From Plectosphaerella cucumerina (lineage: Eukaryota > Ascomycota > Sordariomycetes > Glomerellales > Plectosphaerellaceae): a stretch of 64,000 nucleotides of DNA. Location: assembly GCA_020746995.1 (NCBI GenBank), contig JAGPXD010000003.1, positions 2,976,001-3,040,000 of the forward strand, given 5' to 3'. Positions 44,206-55,652 of this stretch are shown piece after piece; the first letter of the stretch is position 1, and each line of letters starts with the position of its first letter. A program made the translations under genes and the position numbers. The notes under the pieces were generated by a model. It made no database searches, was not told the origin of the DNA, and worked only from the letters and a program-made list of their open reading frames with translations.

Positions 44206-47200
44206 TGTACGAGAATCGAAAATAGATATTATAGAAGGGGAGTAGAAATGGTGGTGGTGTGGTGGACCCCTGGATCAGACTTGCACGCCTGGTGAGTCTA
44301 TCGCCAAGGAGATGCGAGACGTCGAGACTGCGCGCGTTGAGAAGGGAATGGTAACAGAAGGGAAGAAAACGCCCGTTTGGCGGATTGGAGAGAAGTGAAG
44401 ACAAGAGATGATGGAACTGGGAGGACGTGAACTGTGATCTGGTGAGCAGGCAGCCCATAACCCAGGGGTCAGTGCTGGGACGCTGGGGTATTTCATGTCG
44501 CAGAACATGGGACCATCGTTCGAGGCTGACCGCGACAACGGCGCAGACTTCTCGACGCTCTGCACGTCCTCTCCGTCCCGACCGCCCGGCATGGCGGTTC
44601 TGGGCCGTCGATGGCTCCCGCTGAACAAAGGATTGGTTTCTGTGCTTGCTCTTTCGAGGCAAGATGATGATCCGGACCCCCAAGCCAGACAAAGAACGAC
44701 TCGGGGTCCAGCAAAGATCGAGAAGCCCTCGCCAGCTGTGGCGCCGAGACACTGCTTCGGGGAACTCGGACTGTGGGGGACGACTCGGAGCGGCCAGCGC
44801 TGGTCAGTCCCCTGTGTTTGAGATCGCCGGGACCAGGGGGGGCATTCTCCACAGGCGACAGAGCCGCTCAACCCGCTGTCGAGGATGCGCAATGATCAGC
44901 GTTAGCGCCTCGCGCTGAGTCGTTGGGGGCCGGTCTTTGTGTCTTCAGCGGCTGGTACCGGGGTCCGATCTGAGCCAGGAATATGGCGATGAGAACCACC
45001 AAGTGAAGGCAACGAGGGCATGAAGACATCGTCTTTGACCCCAAGAGCAAGACTCACCTCACAAGCAGCCCTACCTACTGCACTCGTTCTGCCTTGGACA
45101 ATTGTAAGAGGCCAGTGTCAAGAGCATCAGGGCGTCCATGCGGGCGCCAAGAATAGTTCCGTCCCATGTGCTGGGACGTTGCTTGTTGGAACGGGATGAA
45201 ACCGCCCTGGGGAGAAGAGGGACTCCAGTTGTCCCACAACCCGAAACAATCGGTCGAGTTGAAGGGAGAAGGCGGCTGTCATCGAATCATCGCGGTGCAC
45301 CTTCACCGGGGGTCCGGATGTCGGCACAGACAAAGGCCAGGCACAGGGTTGCGTGCCGAAGAGCTGATCAGTTGAGCCCCAGGCCTGGAGCTGCCGGGGC
45401 CAGGACGACGGGCGCTTAAAACGGCGCCGTGGTGGTCGCTGAAGTCTGGACGCGTTGGGGAGGATATAAACTCGACACTTCCCTCGGTCGAGCCATGGCG
45501 AGAGAAGCGACACCAAGACCCTTCCGGCTCGGGGGTGAGACATACGACACGCTGCGTCGAGACCGGGCGTGGCCGTTGTCGAGGCCTCCAGGCCATCTTC
45601 GAGCCGATCGGGGTCCCATATCTGGCGGTCTATTAGACCTAGGTGCCCAGGACTTAGGGGCTCAACCCAAAGTCAACTTGGTGGCTGATTCCAGACGTGA
45701 TGCCTCTCATCAGGGGCACGATAGAAGCAACCAGAGAGGCAATCAAGGCGGCGCTTTGTACGTCAAATCAACTCTTCATTGTCTGAAGAAAACGTCCTGG
45801 GGGCAGGCATCGAGAGCGGCATCGTCCAGCGTAGAAGTGATGATGCTCTGGCCCAGCATTTGCAACAGGAGCTGACGATGTCCAGATTGGACTCACGAGA
45901 AGAAACTGTCCCAATGTCCCAGATTGTCCAGAGTGGCAAGACGAGGCTGACTCATCTGCTCCCTCAAGGTGGGGAGACCAGGTCTGGCCAAAAATCAACG
46001 CCTCTGCCAAGCCGTGCTGGAGAAGGCTGATTCGCTCTGCCTCCCCTCGCCCAGCCTGGCGTCGTCCGTCCTGGGCCAAGCGCGGGTCAGAAGCTCCTGT
46101 CCCCAAGTGGCGCTCCACTCCCCTCCTCCACGCAGGGGACGGAAGGTGCAGCTTGAGGGCTCCTCCTCCGAAAAGGTGTCAGAAGTTCCGAGACCGACCA
46201 GCCACTCTTTCCCTCCCCCGCCTGCCGTCCTCGACAGCCTTGACGGGAAACACAGGAGAGACGGGAGGCACTCGCCACTGGCAGAATGAGTCCGAGTCAG
46301 CGCCGGGAAAAACTTCACCTTCGATCACTGGCATCTTGAATGAACACCAGCACCGGCCAACCTCGTGTCGTTCAATTGGCAACGCACTCCTGGTCTTCTT
46401 ACCTTCCCAAGCACCAAGCACCATCACCACCCCGGCTGCCCGGGACCCCGACCTGGACCCGACCCCGACTCCGGCGGAGGAAAAATCACATTTCTCTCAC
46501 CTCAGTATTCGTACAGCTAGCACAGCATACCTATAGTCGTAGCCTATCAGCACTGAACCCTGGGCGCATCGTTAGCTCGGTACGTGCACCCATGCCGCGC
46601 ATACCCCTACCCTGCCACGAGACGACGTCGTACCCCCGTCATCACCCATTGTAGCGGCCTAACATGATCCTCTGCGCAGTGCCGTCGCCCCGCCCGCCAC
46701 TTGATTGGGGACTTTTGGCCCGACCCTCGACCCTCGAGTGGGTGGGTGGTGTGCGAGTCGTCCCGCCCCCCAGTTCCAGCCAACGCCAGCCAGCCGCCAG
46801 GCTTACCCGGGACGGACCACCAGACCAGACCAGACCTGACCACACACGCCAGGCCGAGAGGAGAGGTGCTCTGCGCCGCCGTCGACTGCTTCTCTGCGCG
46901 CCGCGCCGCCCCCCCCAACGATTCTTTCTCGAACCGCTCACACCATCCACCGTCCGACCGCCCGTCAGACCGATCGACCGTCCGTCCGTCCGCGGCTGCG
47001 TCTCCCTACCCATCACGTCGACGACAAGACGTGCCATCGCCTCGACTTTGTCGCCGCCGTGGTCGCCGCCGACAGCAATCCACCGGTCGACTGCTCGCCC
47101 GCGCCCGAGTCCGCCGCCGGCCTGGGGATCCTGCATCCCCACAATCCCCGGCCATCCGACATAATCGTCGTCAGATAGCGAACCCGACCGCCCTGAAAAT

Positions 47201-47272
47201 ATTCAGTCCCACGCGTCGCACCACCATCACCATCCCGAATCCATCGCCGACCGATCGTTGGTCGTCCTCGCC
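44206..47272. other. 3-kb gene-free stretch
   Basis: Between the protease start and the Myb/SANT-like gene start. No domain-bearing frame found on either strand. A GACCA repeat occurs at about 46817-46835, and from about 46850 to 47270 the sequence is a C-rich, leader-like region with CGACCGTCCGTCC runs. Part of it is probably the 5' UTR of the following gene. Confidence 0.5.
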
Positions 47273-48687
47273 ATGTCGGACGACGAATATCCCATCGATG
47301 GCGCATCGACGTTGACCGCGTCCGGCTCTGCCGAACGCGACAAGCGCGCTCCCCGATTCAGCTGGACGCCGGCATACGAGGCAACATTCTTTCGATCGCT
47401 GTGCGAGTCTGTCCATAGGGGGCTGCGCGAGAACCACAGCTTCAAGAGCGAGGCCTGGGATCACGCCGCCACCGCCCTCCGCGAGAAGCACGGCGCTTTC
47501 CCGACCAAGAACCATCTCGTCAACAAGTCGGATAACGCGCGCAAGAAGTTCCGCCTCTGGAGAGGTCTGCGCGAGGATCCCGAGTTCCTGTATAATCCGA
47601 CCACAAAGGTCGTCACCGCGTCCGACGCCTCCTGGAAGGCCCATATCGAGGTGAGTCGAGCGCCCCTTCGCACCCGCCGTTGCAAATCCGGCGGACTTGC
47701 GCCCGCGCCACCCCTGCCTGTTGAGATGCTGACGCCCCGCCGTAGAAGGAGCCGTTATCCCGAGCGCTTCGAGGCCGGCCATTCGAGCATGAGGAGTTCA
47801 TGGAGATCCTGTACCCCGATGTCATCGGTTCCGGCGGCGCGCCGAAACGCATCATGAAGCCCAAGAGGAAAGGCCCCGACGTCATCCAGTCCGACGACCC
47901 CGAGATGCCCGGCACCGGCGTCATGGATTTGCAGGTCGACACGCCATACCGGCCCCCGTCGCAAGCCGGCATGGTGCAGCAGCAGGTTCAGCAGCAGATC
48001 CCGCAACAGATTCCGCAGCAGGTCCAGCAACAGCAGAGGCCATCTTTCTCGTCTCCTGCCACCGTTCAGGCACGCCAAATGTCCCTGCAGCAGCAGCAAC
48101 GGCCGACGTCGACCGCCATTCCGCCTAGAACGCACATTGCCGGCACGAGCGCCCTGACACCGCCCGAGGAGACCGCCATCCATGGCCGGAGACGTTTTGT
48201 TGCCGGACAGGCAGCACATAACCAGGCCGCCGCCGATGCCAACAAAGCGCCAACCGCCGCCATGGGCCCGCCGACAACACAGGGGGCGACGCAGCAGCCG
48301 GCCGAGAAGCGCCGTAGGATATCCAGCTACTCGCAGAATAACGCCGCGGCAGCTGGGTCCTCTGGCAGCGGCGGCTCCGCGACGGTCGCCTCGGTACCCG
48401 TCGCCGCAGCCGGTGATGCGACCGTCGCCGCCTCTAAGCAAGTCGTCGAGGACAGCATCGTCATGATTGCGGACGCCCTGCGCGGTCGCGTGCCGGCGTG
48501 CTGGCCCGAGCAGGCCATCGAGATCTTCTTCCGCGACTTCCATGATGAGGACATGGACCTGCAGCTGAAAATTGCCGAAAAGGCGCTCGCCGATGAGACC
48601 AAGGCCATGATTTTCTGCAAAATGTCGACGACGCTGCGCAAGCACTGGGTGAAGCGCCTGAGGGAGCTGCACAACCGTAACAACTGA
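47273..48687 (+). CDS. Myb/SANT-like DNA-binding domain protein
   Basis: Exons: 47273-47650 and 47746-48687 (439 residues); GT-AG intron of 95 nt with exact frame continuity (IE/KEPL). Residues 20-115 resemble the Myb/SANT-like domain found in many fungal and plant proteins and related to Harbinger-transposon partner proteins: FSWTPAYEATFFRSLCES, then a helix ending in VNKSDNARKKFRLWRGLRED and a Trp-containing helix (DASWKAHIE). The middle is low-complexity with Gln repeats (QQQVQQQIPQQIPQQVQQQ) and Ala/Ser-rich parts, and holds a basic KRRRIS cluster that could be a nuclear signal. The last ~75 residues form a separate helical module (IEIFFRDFHDEDMDLQLKI). Probably a nuclear regulator; target genes unknown. 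No transposase is present nearby. Confidence 0.85.
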
Positions 48688-49488
48688 AGGCGCCCCGCGC
48701 CCGGCGGTGAGCTCTGAGGGCGGCGCGGATGGACACAGAGATGGGGATTGGGGTGAACAAAAAGTGTAGGATTTCTTCGCGGGAGGAGTCAGCTTGCTCG
48801 CATTTGCTTGGAGGAGGGGTCGACCAGTTGCGTTTTGTCGTCGGCCCCGAACTGGATATTGCTTGGGGTGTTTCGCATTGGGGGATCTCTGTGGTTGCAA
48901 GGGGGGCCATTTTCTTGGGGTGTTGCGGGTTTGGCCTTCTGGCCAGAACGGTGTTCTGGCGTCTCCTTGCTTGCTTTGTTGCTTATTATTCCACGGCCTA
49001 GGGGATAGGTTCGCAGCGTGGGTATTTTCCGAGAGGGGGGCTATTGTTCGCCGCTACCGACTTGCACATATGTCGTCGTATAGCGGGGTAGCGTTGAGGA
49101 CGGCTTACGAGCTTGGCAAGCAGGTCTGTCGTGTTTATGATTGACGAGGATACCTCTTTTCCTAATCTTGGACAACAAGCCTTGCTGTGGGTGAGAGGAG
49201 AGCCTGAACTCACCTCGGCTGATGCGTGATGCAAACGGCTGACATGACAACCCGTCACGATGATGCGCGGACATAAACGGCCGCCCTTGGAGTGGAAAAT
49301 GCATGTTTATCACTACCTGGAACTCCCGTAATACACGGCGCAGTACCGCGCCACCAAGTCCATGCGAGACGCCGAGCCGAAGAAGAGAGTATCCATCGCG
49401 CGTGCCGGAAGTAGCACGCTTCACGCAGAAGAACCGACCATAGAGGTTAGGGGATGTGGATGATGAGGGTGAAGAAAGGGCCAGGCGC
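48688..49488. other. shared 3' region of convergent genes
   Basis: About 0.8 kb between the Myb/SANT-like gene and the OM14-like gene. G-rich on the plus strand at 48790-49040. No gene supported. Confidence 0.5.
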
Positions 49489-50200
49489 CTATTTCTTGCC
49501 CTTGGTCTTGTAGAGGTATCTGTCGAAGAGTCAGCTTGGTGTTGAGACAGCCGAGTAGTGGAGGAAGAAACGCACCCTCCCAGGACAGACTCGCCGAGAC
49601 CGACGACACCGAGGATGCCCAGGCCCAGGCCGACGCTCTGCCAGCTCAGGCGGCCGCGCTCGTACAGGCCCCAGGCGCGGTAGCCCAGGAAGCCGCTGAG
49701 GGCGACGACGCCGGCAATGTTGGCTGCGGCGAGGGCGGTGGCGGAGCCGTCGGAGAGGGAGGAGAACTGGCGGGTGAGCCAGGAGTCTGCGCGGCGGGCC
49801 TTTGCGGCGGCCTTCTTCTTGGCGAGGTCGGCCTCGGCGCGGGCCTGCTCCTCGCGGTTGACGCGGTCGGCTTGGGTATCCGTCTTGATCTCCTGCTCGA
49901 GGTAGTCCGAGGGGACGGTGCGGACGGACTGGGAGTCGACGTCGACGAGGGAGGAGGTTGAGGCGGTGGCGTCGGTGACGACCTCGGGGAGCTGGGGAGC
50001 GGCGGCCTGGGGGCGGTCAGTGGGTGAGAGGGGAGATGGACGGGAGGAGGAGGGACGGACCTCCTCGGCGGTCTGCTTGGGGCCCTTGGCGGCAACGTCG
50101 GCCCAAGATTCGGATTCAGACACTGGGGAGGTTGTTAGCTGGCTGGACGCGTTTGTAGATGGCAGTCACGCCATTGCGACCGAGAGGGGGGAGACTCACT
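49489..50200 (-). CDS. OM14: OM14-like mitochondrial outer-membrane protein; start codon made by splicing
   Basis: Exons: the single base A at 50200 (end of the leader exon), 50122-49576 and 49519-49489 (192 residues). The start codon ATG is split: A at the end of exon 1 (before GTGAGT) and TG at the start of exon 2 (after GCTAAC...CCCCAG). There is no other Met codon in the whole frame, so splicing is required for translation from an AUG. The N terminus SESWADVAAKGP and the C-terminal pair of hydrophobic segments (about 130-148 and 162-182, with GFLGYRAWGLYERGRLSW between) match fungal OM14-domain proteins, which in yeast sit in the outer membrane near porin and bind the ribosome-associated complex NAC. 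A charged coiled-coil-like stretch lies at 88-112. The C terminus YLYKTKGKK comes from the third exon. Gene identity rests on this architecture. Confidence 0.82.
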
Positions 50201-51355
50201 GATGATGTTGGTGGTGATGTGAGGACGTGAGGATGTGGTGGTGAGGGTTCCGAGGAGGATCGTCGAGGACAGGACACGGGACGTGTGTGAGAAAAGCCGT
50301 TTGATTGGGGACGGGGAGGAGGGATGGATGGTTTCTTGTGGATGGGAAAGAGGAGAGAAAAGCGAAAATGGACGACGACGAACGGATGATGGCTTGCATC
50401 ACATGTGGTCTGCCTTCCGCAAGAGACGGGAGCTGCGCTGCCCAGTTCCCAGTTTCGGTGTGGCTAGGGATTGGGACTAGCGTGGTCGGTGCTTTTGGAG
50501 GCTGAAGGCTTTTGGTTTTGGCGGAGGAAGATCACCACCATGATTGACTCAGGGGTTGAGATTGAGGGTCTTTAAGCCAATGTCGATTGTTCATGGGCAC
50601 CTTCAGTATGCAAATTCAGTCAGAGTTATGGGCTTTCGTGTGGCAGTCCTGAGTCTTTGGCGTGACGAGGCTCTCTACCAGCAAACACCGAGGGTACTGT
50701 CACGTCGCACAGGCAGCATGCCATACCCCTCTCATTTTCAACTCACAAAATCTCTCTAGCATTCGAAGTGCTACTTTATTCCAGGCTCACTGTGAGGAGG
50801 AGTCCTTCAACAAGACTCCCTTTGCCAGCATGCACCCTGATATCCCAAAGACGTCCATCGAACCACTCACAGATGCATTAAAGCGGCAGGATGTTCCCGA
50901 GACATTCTCGCCAGATGCGGGCAGCGCGCTTCGCAGCTTGGAGCGATGACGTCTGATGGCCCGGAGCTGCAGTAGCTCATGTGGGGACCCGGCACCCAAT
51001 CACGGAAGACCTCTCGGGCACCGTCGGGATGGAGACTCCGGCCGACGGGCGGGACCTGATTCCAAGGGGCGGTGATCTACAGGGGAGTTTTGTCCAGACC
51101 AAGGCCAGCGGTTGTCAAAATGGGATAATACGATGTCATGCATGGTCCGAAATGCCGGCGGCACATCCCCTGCCTAGACATGTCAGTGGTAGGACGACCC
51201 GGCTCAGGGGACTTTGTTGAAGAGAGAGGATCTCTGTCTATTCGTGGCTTGTTGATACAGTTGTACAAGGGTGATGATTAGATACACCGTGTCTATCCTT
51301 TGCTCCAAGCAAAGCGCCGCCTTTTGTCATCATGTCTCCGTTCCCCAGCCGCCGT
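50201..51355. other. intergenic region with the OM14-like gene's leader
   Basis: The first about 100 bp hold the untranslated leader exon of the OM14-like gene. The rest, up to the 3' end of MIA40, has no supported gene. Confidence 0.5.
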
Positions 51356-52413
51356 TTAGGCCGTCTTGTTGGCGTCCGTGGCGTCCGAGAACTTCTTCGG
51401 TGCCTCGGCCGGGACAGCCTCCTCGGCAGCCTTGAGGTTGGGTGTTGTTGTCGACTCGGGCTTAGTCTCCGGCTCCTTCTCCGCGGGTGTCTCGTCGGCG
51501 GTCTTCTCGGCCTTCTTCTCGATGGGCTTCTCCTCCGCGGGCACGGCCGCCTTCTCAGGCGCCGTTGCAGACTCGCCGTCGTTGTTGGCCGGGGCGCTTC
51601 CCTCCGCGTTCTGGGCCTCCTCGTCGTCTTGGAGCTCGGCGCCGTAGATCTCGGGGTACTTCCTGAAGCACTCCTGCATGCCCCTACACGTATTGTTAGC
51701 CGGTCTTCCTCCAATAGCAGGCTATGGAATCCACGCACTGGAACTTCTCGATGCACTCAATGCCCTTGGGCTCCTCCTCCGAGTAGACGAAGCAGCTGAA
51801 GGCCGTCTTGAACTCCTCGCCGCAGGGTCCGTCGGCCATGCCGCCCAGGCAAGGGCAGTCCCAGTTGATCTCGCCCGTCTCAGGGTTGAAAGCGCCCTGC
51901 TGGCCGGCCTCGGCCTCAAGCGCCTCCGGCGAGCCGGGCTCGTACTGCGGTGCCTCAGACGCGGGAATCGTCTCGGTGACAGTCTCGGGGGAGGCTTCGG
52001 ATGGCTGTGTTGGTGGTGCCCCCGCGGCAACAGGCACAGGTGTCGGCTCCTCGGTCTTGACGATAGTCTTCTGGCGCTTCTCCTCGATCACGGCGTCGAC
52101 GGTCTTGATGTCAGATTCGAGGAAATGCGGCGGCTCGGGGACGGTACGGGCTGCGAGCTATCTGTCAGTAGTGTCGCCAGACCCAGGATGATGTCGCAGA
52201 CGTACAGACGACCTCCTCCGCAAAGGCCGGACTCGTGTTGTAATAGTAGATGGCAGCACCGGCGAGACCCCAGCGCAGAGCTGAGCCCTTCCACGACCTG
52301 GGCTTGTCGGCGGGCTTTGTCGAGGCGAAGCGGCGAGGCGCGGACCTGGCGACGGTGGTGCGGAGGGCGGCGCTCGCGGCGCGTGGCGTCGACCGCAGTG
52401 CTTGTCTGTACAT
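51356..52413 (-). CDS. MIA40: mitochondrial intermembrane-space import receptor Mia40
   Basis: Oxidoreductase that traps and folds small Cys proteins in the mitochondrial intermembrane space, working with Erv1. Exons: 52413-52206, 52150-51739, 51683-51356 (315 residues); both introns are 55 nt, GT-AG. An Arg-rich presequence is followed by a membrane anchor at about 48-60 (GLAGAAIYYY), as in other fungal (membrane-bound) Mia40. The redox-active CPC lies at 168-170. The structural twin CX9C pairs are C179/C189 and C202/C212. An Ala/Glu/Lys/Pro-rich tail of about 90 residues follows, longer than needed for the core. The gene shares a 474-bp divergent promoter with thiamine pyrophosphokinase and lies about 1.1 kb from the OM14-like gene on the same strand. 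Confidence 0.97.
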
Positions 52414-52887
52414 GCTGGGCTGATGCGTATATTGGGTGACAAAACGAAGGAAAGGAGGGAACGGATACACCTCAGAGAGCCGGGGCCGGGTTCAATGGGC
52501 GAGGATGGTGGTGCGCATTGGTAATCATCATCGGACTTTCACAGGTAATCTCTGGAGGCTTCGGGAGAAAATTGTAGACTCGGGAAGAGCCGGGGTTTAG
52601 CCGGCGCATCCAGGCTCCGAAGCCGCGACGCCATCAACGGTCGAGCAGAGCAGGCGCTGCGTTGAGGGAGTTGCAGAGTCAAAATTTGCATCTCAATATC
52701 AATTTTCTACGTATTTGCATCGAACTCGGTTTTTTGAAGAGTGCGACTTGTAGACCAATTCCGTGGTGCTGTTGGCGTCGTTCTTCCTCATCAGCATCAT
52801 CGACTCACCTATCACTCGAAGACACACGGACCAAGGCAAGGACCCCCATGAACTACTCCCAGTACTTCTAGAAGCAGATACCAAAGC
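52414..52887. other. divergent promoter of MIA40 and thiamine pyrophosphokinase, with a uORF
   Basis: 474 bp between opposing starts. On the plus strand an upstream open frame of 7 codons (MNYSQYF, 52848-52871) ends 16 nt before the ATG at 52888 and would probably be in the mRNA leader. Confidence 0.55.
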
Positions 52888-53795
52888 ATGACTTCCGGCA
52901 TGGCCGAGTTCGAGTGGCACCCGGCAGCGCTCTTTCGACAGACTCCCGATGGAAAGCCCTCACCCCTCTCCAAGTTTGCCCTCGTCATCCTCAACCAGCC
53001 CCTCACCCAAAATGCCCCCTTGGACGTCCTGTGGAACAATGGTATGCCGTGACTTTTCTGCGTGTATCATTTCTGCTTACATGTCACCAGCTTGTCTCCG
53101 AGTCGCGGCAGATGGAGGTGCAAATCGATTATTGCAACTAGACAAGACCACATCGAAGGACGGCAAGACAGGGCGATACGTGAGTCCGTCATGATATCTG
53201 TTTCAGGGCTGTCTTCTAACATCCTCAGGACGGGCTCGACGTCATTATCGGCGACCTCGACTCACTCGAGGACTCAACAAGAGCCTACTACAGCTCACGT
53301 CCTCAGCCGGCCGAGATCATCCACGACTCGGACCAGTACTCCACCGACTTCGGCAAGGCCGTGGACCTAATCCGCTCCCGCCACGGCGATGGCGCCGATA
53401 TCATCGCCCTCGGCGGTCTCGGCGGCCGCGTCGACCAGGGCCTCAGCCAGGTCCACCACCTCTACCTCTTCCAGCCCGGGCCCGGCTATGACCTAGGCCG
53501 CGTCTTCCTGCTCTCCGGCCAGAGCCTGACATTCCTCCTCAAGCCGGGCAAGCACAGCATCCAAGTCCGTGACGGCGACGCTGCCGACGTCTTCGGCAAG
53601 CACGTCGGCATCCTCCCCATCGGCGGGCCCAGCCGCATCACCACACAAGGCCTCGAGTGGGACGTGGCGGACTGGGAGACGTACTTCGGCGGGCCCATGA
53701 GCACGAGCAACCACGTGCTGCCGGACACCCGCGTCGTCCACGTCGAGACGACGGCCCAAGTCATCTTCACCATTGCGCTCGCGGGGACGCAGTAG
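52888..53795 (+). CDS. THI80: thiamine pyrophosphokinase
   Basis: Transfers pyrophosphate from ATP to thiamine, giving the cofactor thiamine pyrophosphate; cytosolic. Exons: 52888-53041, 53091-53179, 53229-53795 (269 residues, close to the fungal norm). Both introns are 49 nt, GT-AG. Family motifs: VAADGGANRLL after intron 1, IIGDLDSL after intron 2, then DSDQYSTDFGKAV (nucleotide and Mg binding), and ALGGLGGRVDQ. The C-terminal part holds the thiamine-binding beta-sandwich, with GILPIGG and TTQGLEWD. The second ATG, four codons on, is also possible. A 7-codon uORF precedes it. It converges with BOS1 across 192 bp. Confidence 0.96.
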
Positions 53796-53987
53796 GAAGC
53801 AGTCCCTAGGGTAGCACGTGGTGGGCGTGTTTTGGGGGAGATCCCCATGTGGAAAGGGAAAAATCATCATTCTTTTCATCCCTTGCTCCTTCAAACGCCG
53901 TGCGCCATGCTGTCCGCGCCTCGGGCGGATTTTTGTCCATCAAGCCAAAAAGTCATCCTCCCCCTCCGCACGCCCGCCGCCCCCTCC

Positions 53988-54805
53988 TCACCGCAGGTAG
54001 TGGATGCACAGCCAACAGAAGAGGAAGAAGACGACGACGCCCGCGCCAAAGATCCACTTGTCCTCGCGCGCGCGCCGCTCGACCATGCGGATGGTGTCGC
54101 CCGAAATGCCCAGCGTGTTGCCCACTGAGTACAGGCGCTTCTGGGTGTTCTTGAGCATCTCCCGCTGCGTGCCCAGGTCGCCGAGCACGGCCTGGCCGCG
54201 GGCAATGTATTCATCCAGGGCGTTGTTGGTAGTCGAGAAGAAGTTCTGTTCGCGGAGGGCGTGCGACTCGCGCGTGGCGTCGCCGCTGCCCATACCGAGA
54301 GGGCCACCGCGCTCGGCGCCGCCTATGGAGGTGTTGCGGGCGTGCATGGAGCCGGAGCCTGGGCCGGAGGAGGAAGAGACGGCGGCGTTGGCGTAGGGGT
54401 TCTCGGGGGTGGCGCCGGCGTAGGGACGGCGGCCTAGGAGCTCGGCACGGTTGTTCTGGTGGGCGGCATCCTCGCGTTGCTTCTTAAGGTCGGTGACGCG
54501 GGTGCGGAACTCAGTCAGGTCGTCCTTGAAGCGTTTGGCGCGCTCGTAGGCTTCCTCCTGCTTCTTGGGGACGATCTCCTGGCGCGCGAGCTGGCTGTAG
54601 TCGTCGATTGTCTTGGAGAAGGACGCGAGCGAGGCGGAGAGGCTGCCGATCTCGGCGGGGGTCAGGAGTTCGGACTGCGAGGCCGTTGAGAGGCGCTCGA
54701 CCTCGGACCGGAGCGCCTTGCTCTGCCGCAGAGCGGAGTTGTACGAGACGTTCTGGGCGGAGTTAGCATGACTCGGGAGGTGAAATGGGGGAGATGGCCT
54801 ACCAT
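53988..54805 (-). CDS. BOS1: Golgi/ER Qb-SNARE Bos1 (membrin type)
   Basis: SNARE for fusion of ER-derived vesicles with the Golgi. The first exon consists of the coding triplet ATG only (54805-54803), followed by a 50-nt intron with GTAGGC donor, GCTAAC branch and CCCAG acceptor; exon 2 runs 54752-53988. Together 255 residues starting MNVSYNSALRQSKAL, the conserved N terminus of the family. There is no other Met before residue ~135, so the ATG-only exon is needed. An N-terminal helical bundle (to about 100) and a Ser/Gly-rich linker are followed by the SNARE helix (NNALDEYIARGQAVLGDLG to SVGNTLGISGDTIRMVERR). A C-terminal anchor (IFGAGVVVFFLFCWLCIHYLR at its core) completes a tail-anchored protein. 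Confidence 0.93.
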
Positions 54806-55652
54806 GGCTTTGAGGAGATGAGGAGCTGGGGAGGGCGGGTGTCGGAAGGAGGACTAGACACGTCGGGGAGGTTTCTAGGGACTCGACATTGACCAGCGAC
54901 TCGGGCTTCAGGCCATGTGTCGTTCTGCCGCTCTGGAATCTTTGGGATTGGGGAAACGTGTCACCGCCTTCCCGTGGGGGTCACTAACAGTGCTCTTATT
55001 TTTATGCACTGTACTCAAACACAGTAAAAGGCACGTAACGCGGAAAGGGGCTTCCATCACACGGCCCAGATGTTCCCATCAACTTCAATCCACATTCACA
55101 TGCGACCTCGAGGTGTTCCACAGCGGCAAACAGCGGTGAGATTTCCTCAATGAATCCATCTATTTGAATTTCGAAATATGGCAAGATCTACACCTCGTCC
55201 GATGTCAAATCCAACGACGGAGCGCACGACACGAAGCTTGACTCTCGTGGCGTTGCACTGAAGCCGCTGCCAAGGCGCCTAACGCAGGCCAAGCCGGAGA
55301 CTCTGTCCAGCCCCAAACATCTACCGACTTCCCCTCCTCGACTCGTCTGTTACCGAGTCAGAAACTTCAGCGGTCATCATCTTTCCTCATCAAATCCACA
55401 GTGGCGAGTGAAACGGCGGTTCGTCAAGTCAAGTCTCTTCTCTAGTCTAATGCAGTATCAGACATCTCCCCCTTCTCCCGCCCCTCTCGCCATCCGGTCG
55501 AGAGGTCGGCCCGTGTGTAAACGAACGACCGAGGCCACCAGACTTGGGAGGCCTGCGACGTCGAGTTCGGCCAGCCGTGGTCAACGAATCGCTAACATGA
55601 AACAAACTCCCATTTCCCAAGAAACACCCCGTCCTTCTCAGCCACTGCCCGT
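54806..55652. other. intergenic region
   Basis: Leader and promoter of BOS1 and the 3' region of the MFS gene. No gene supported. Confidence 0.55.
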
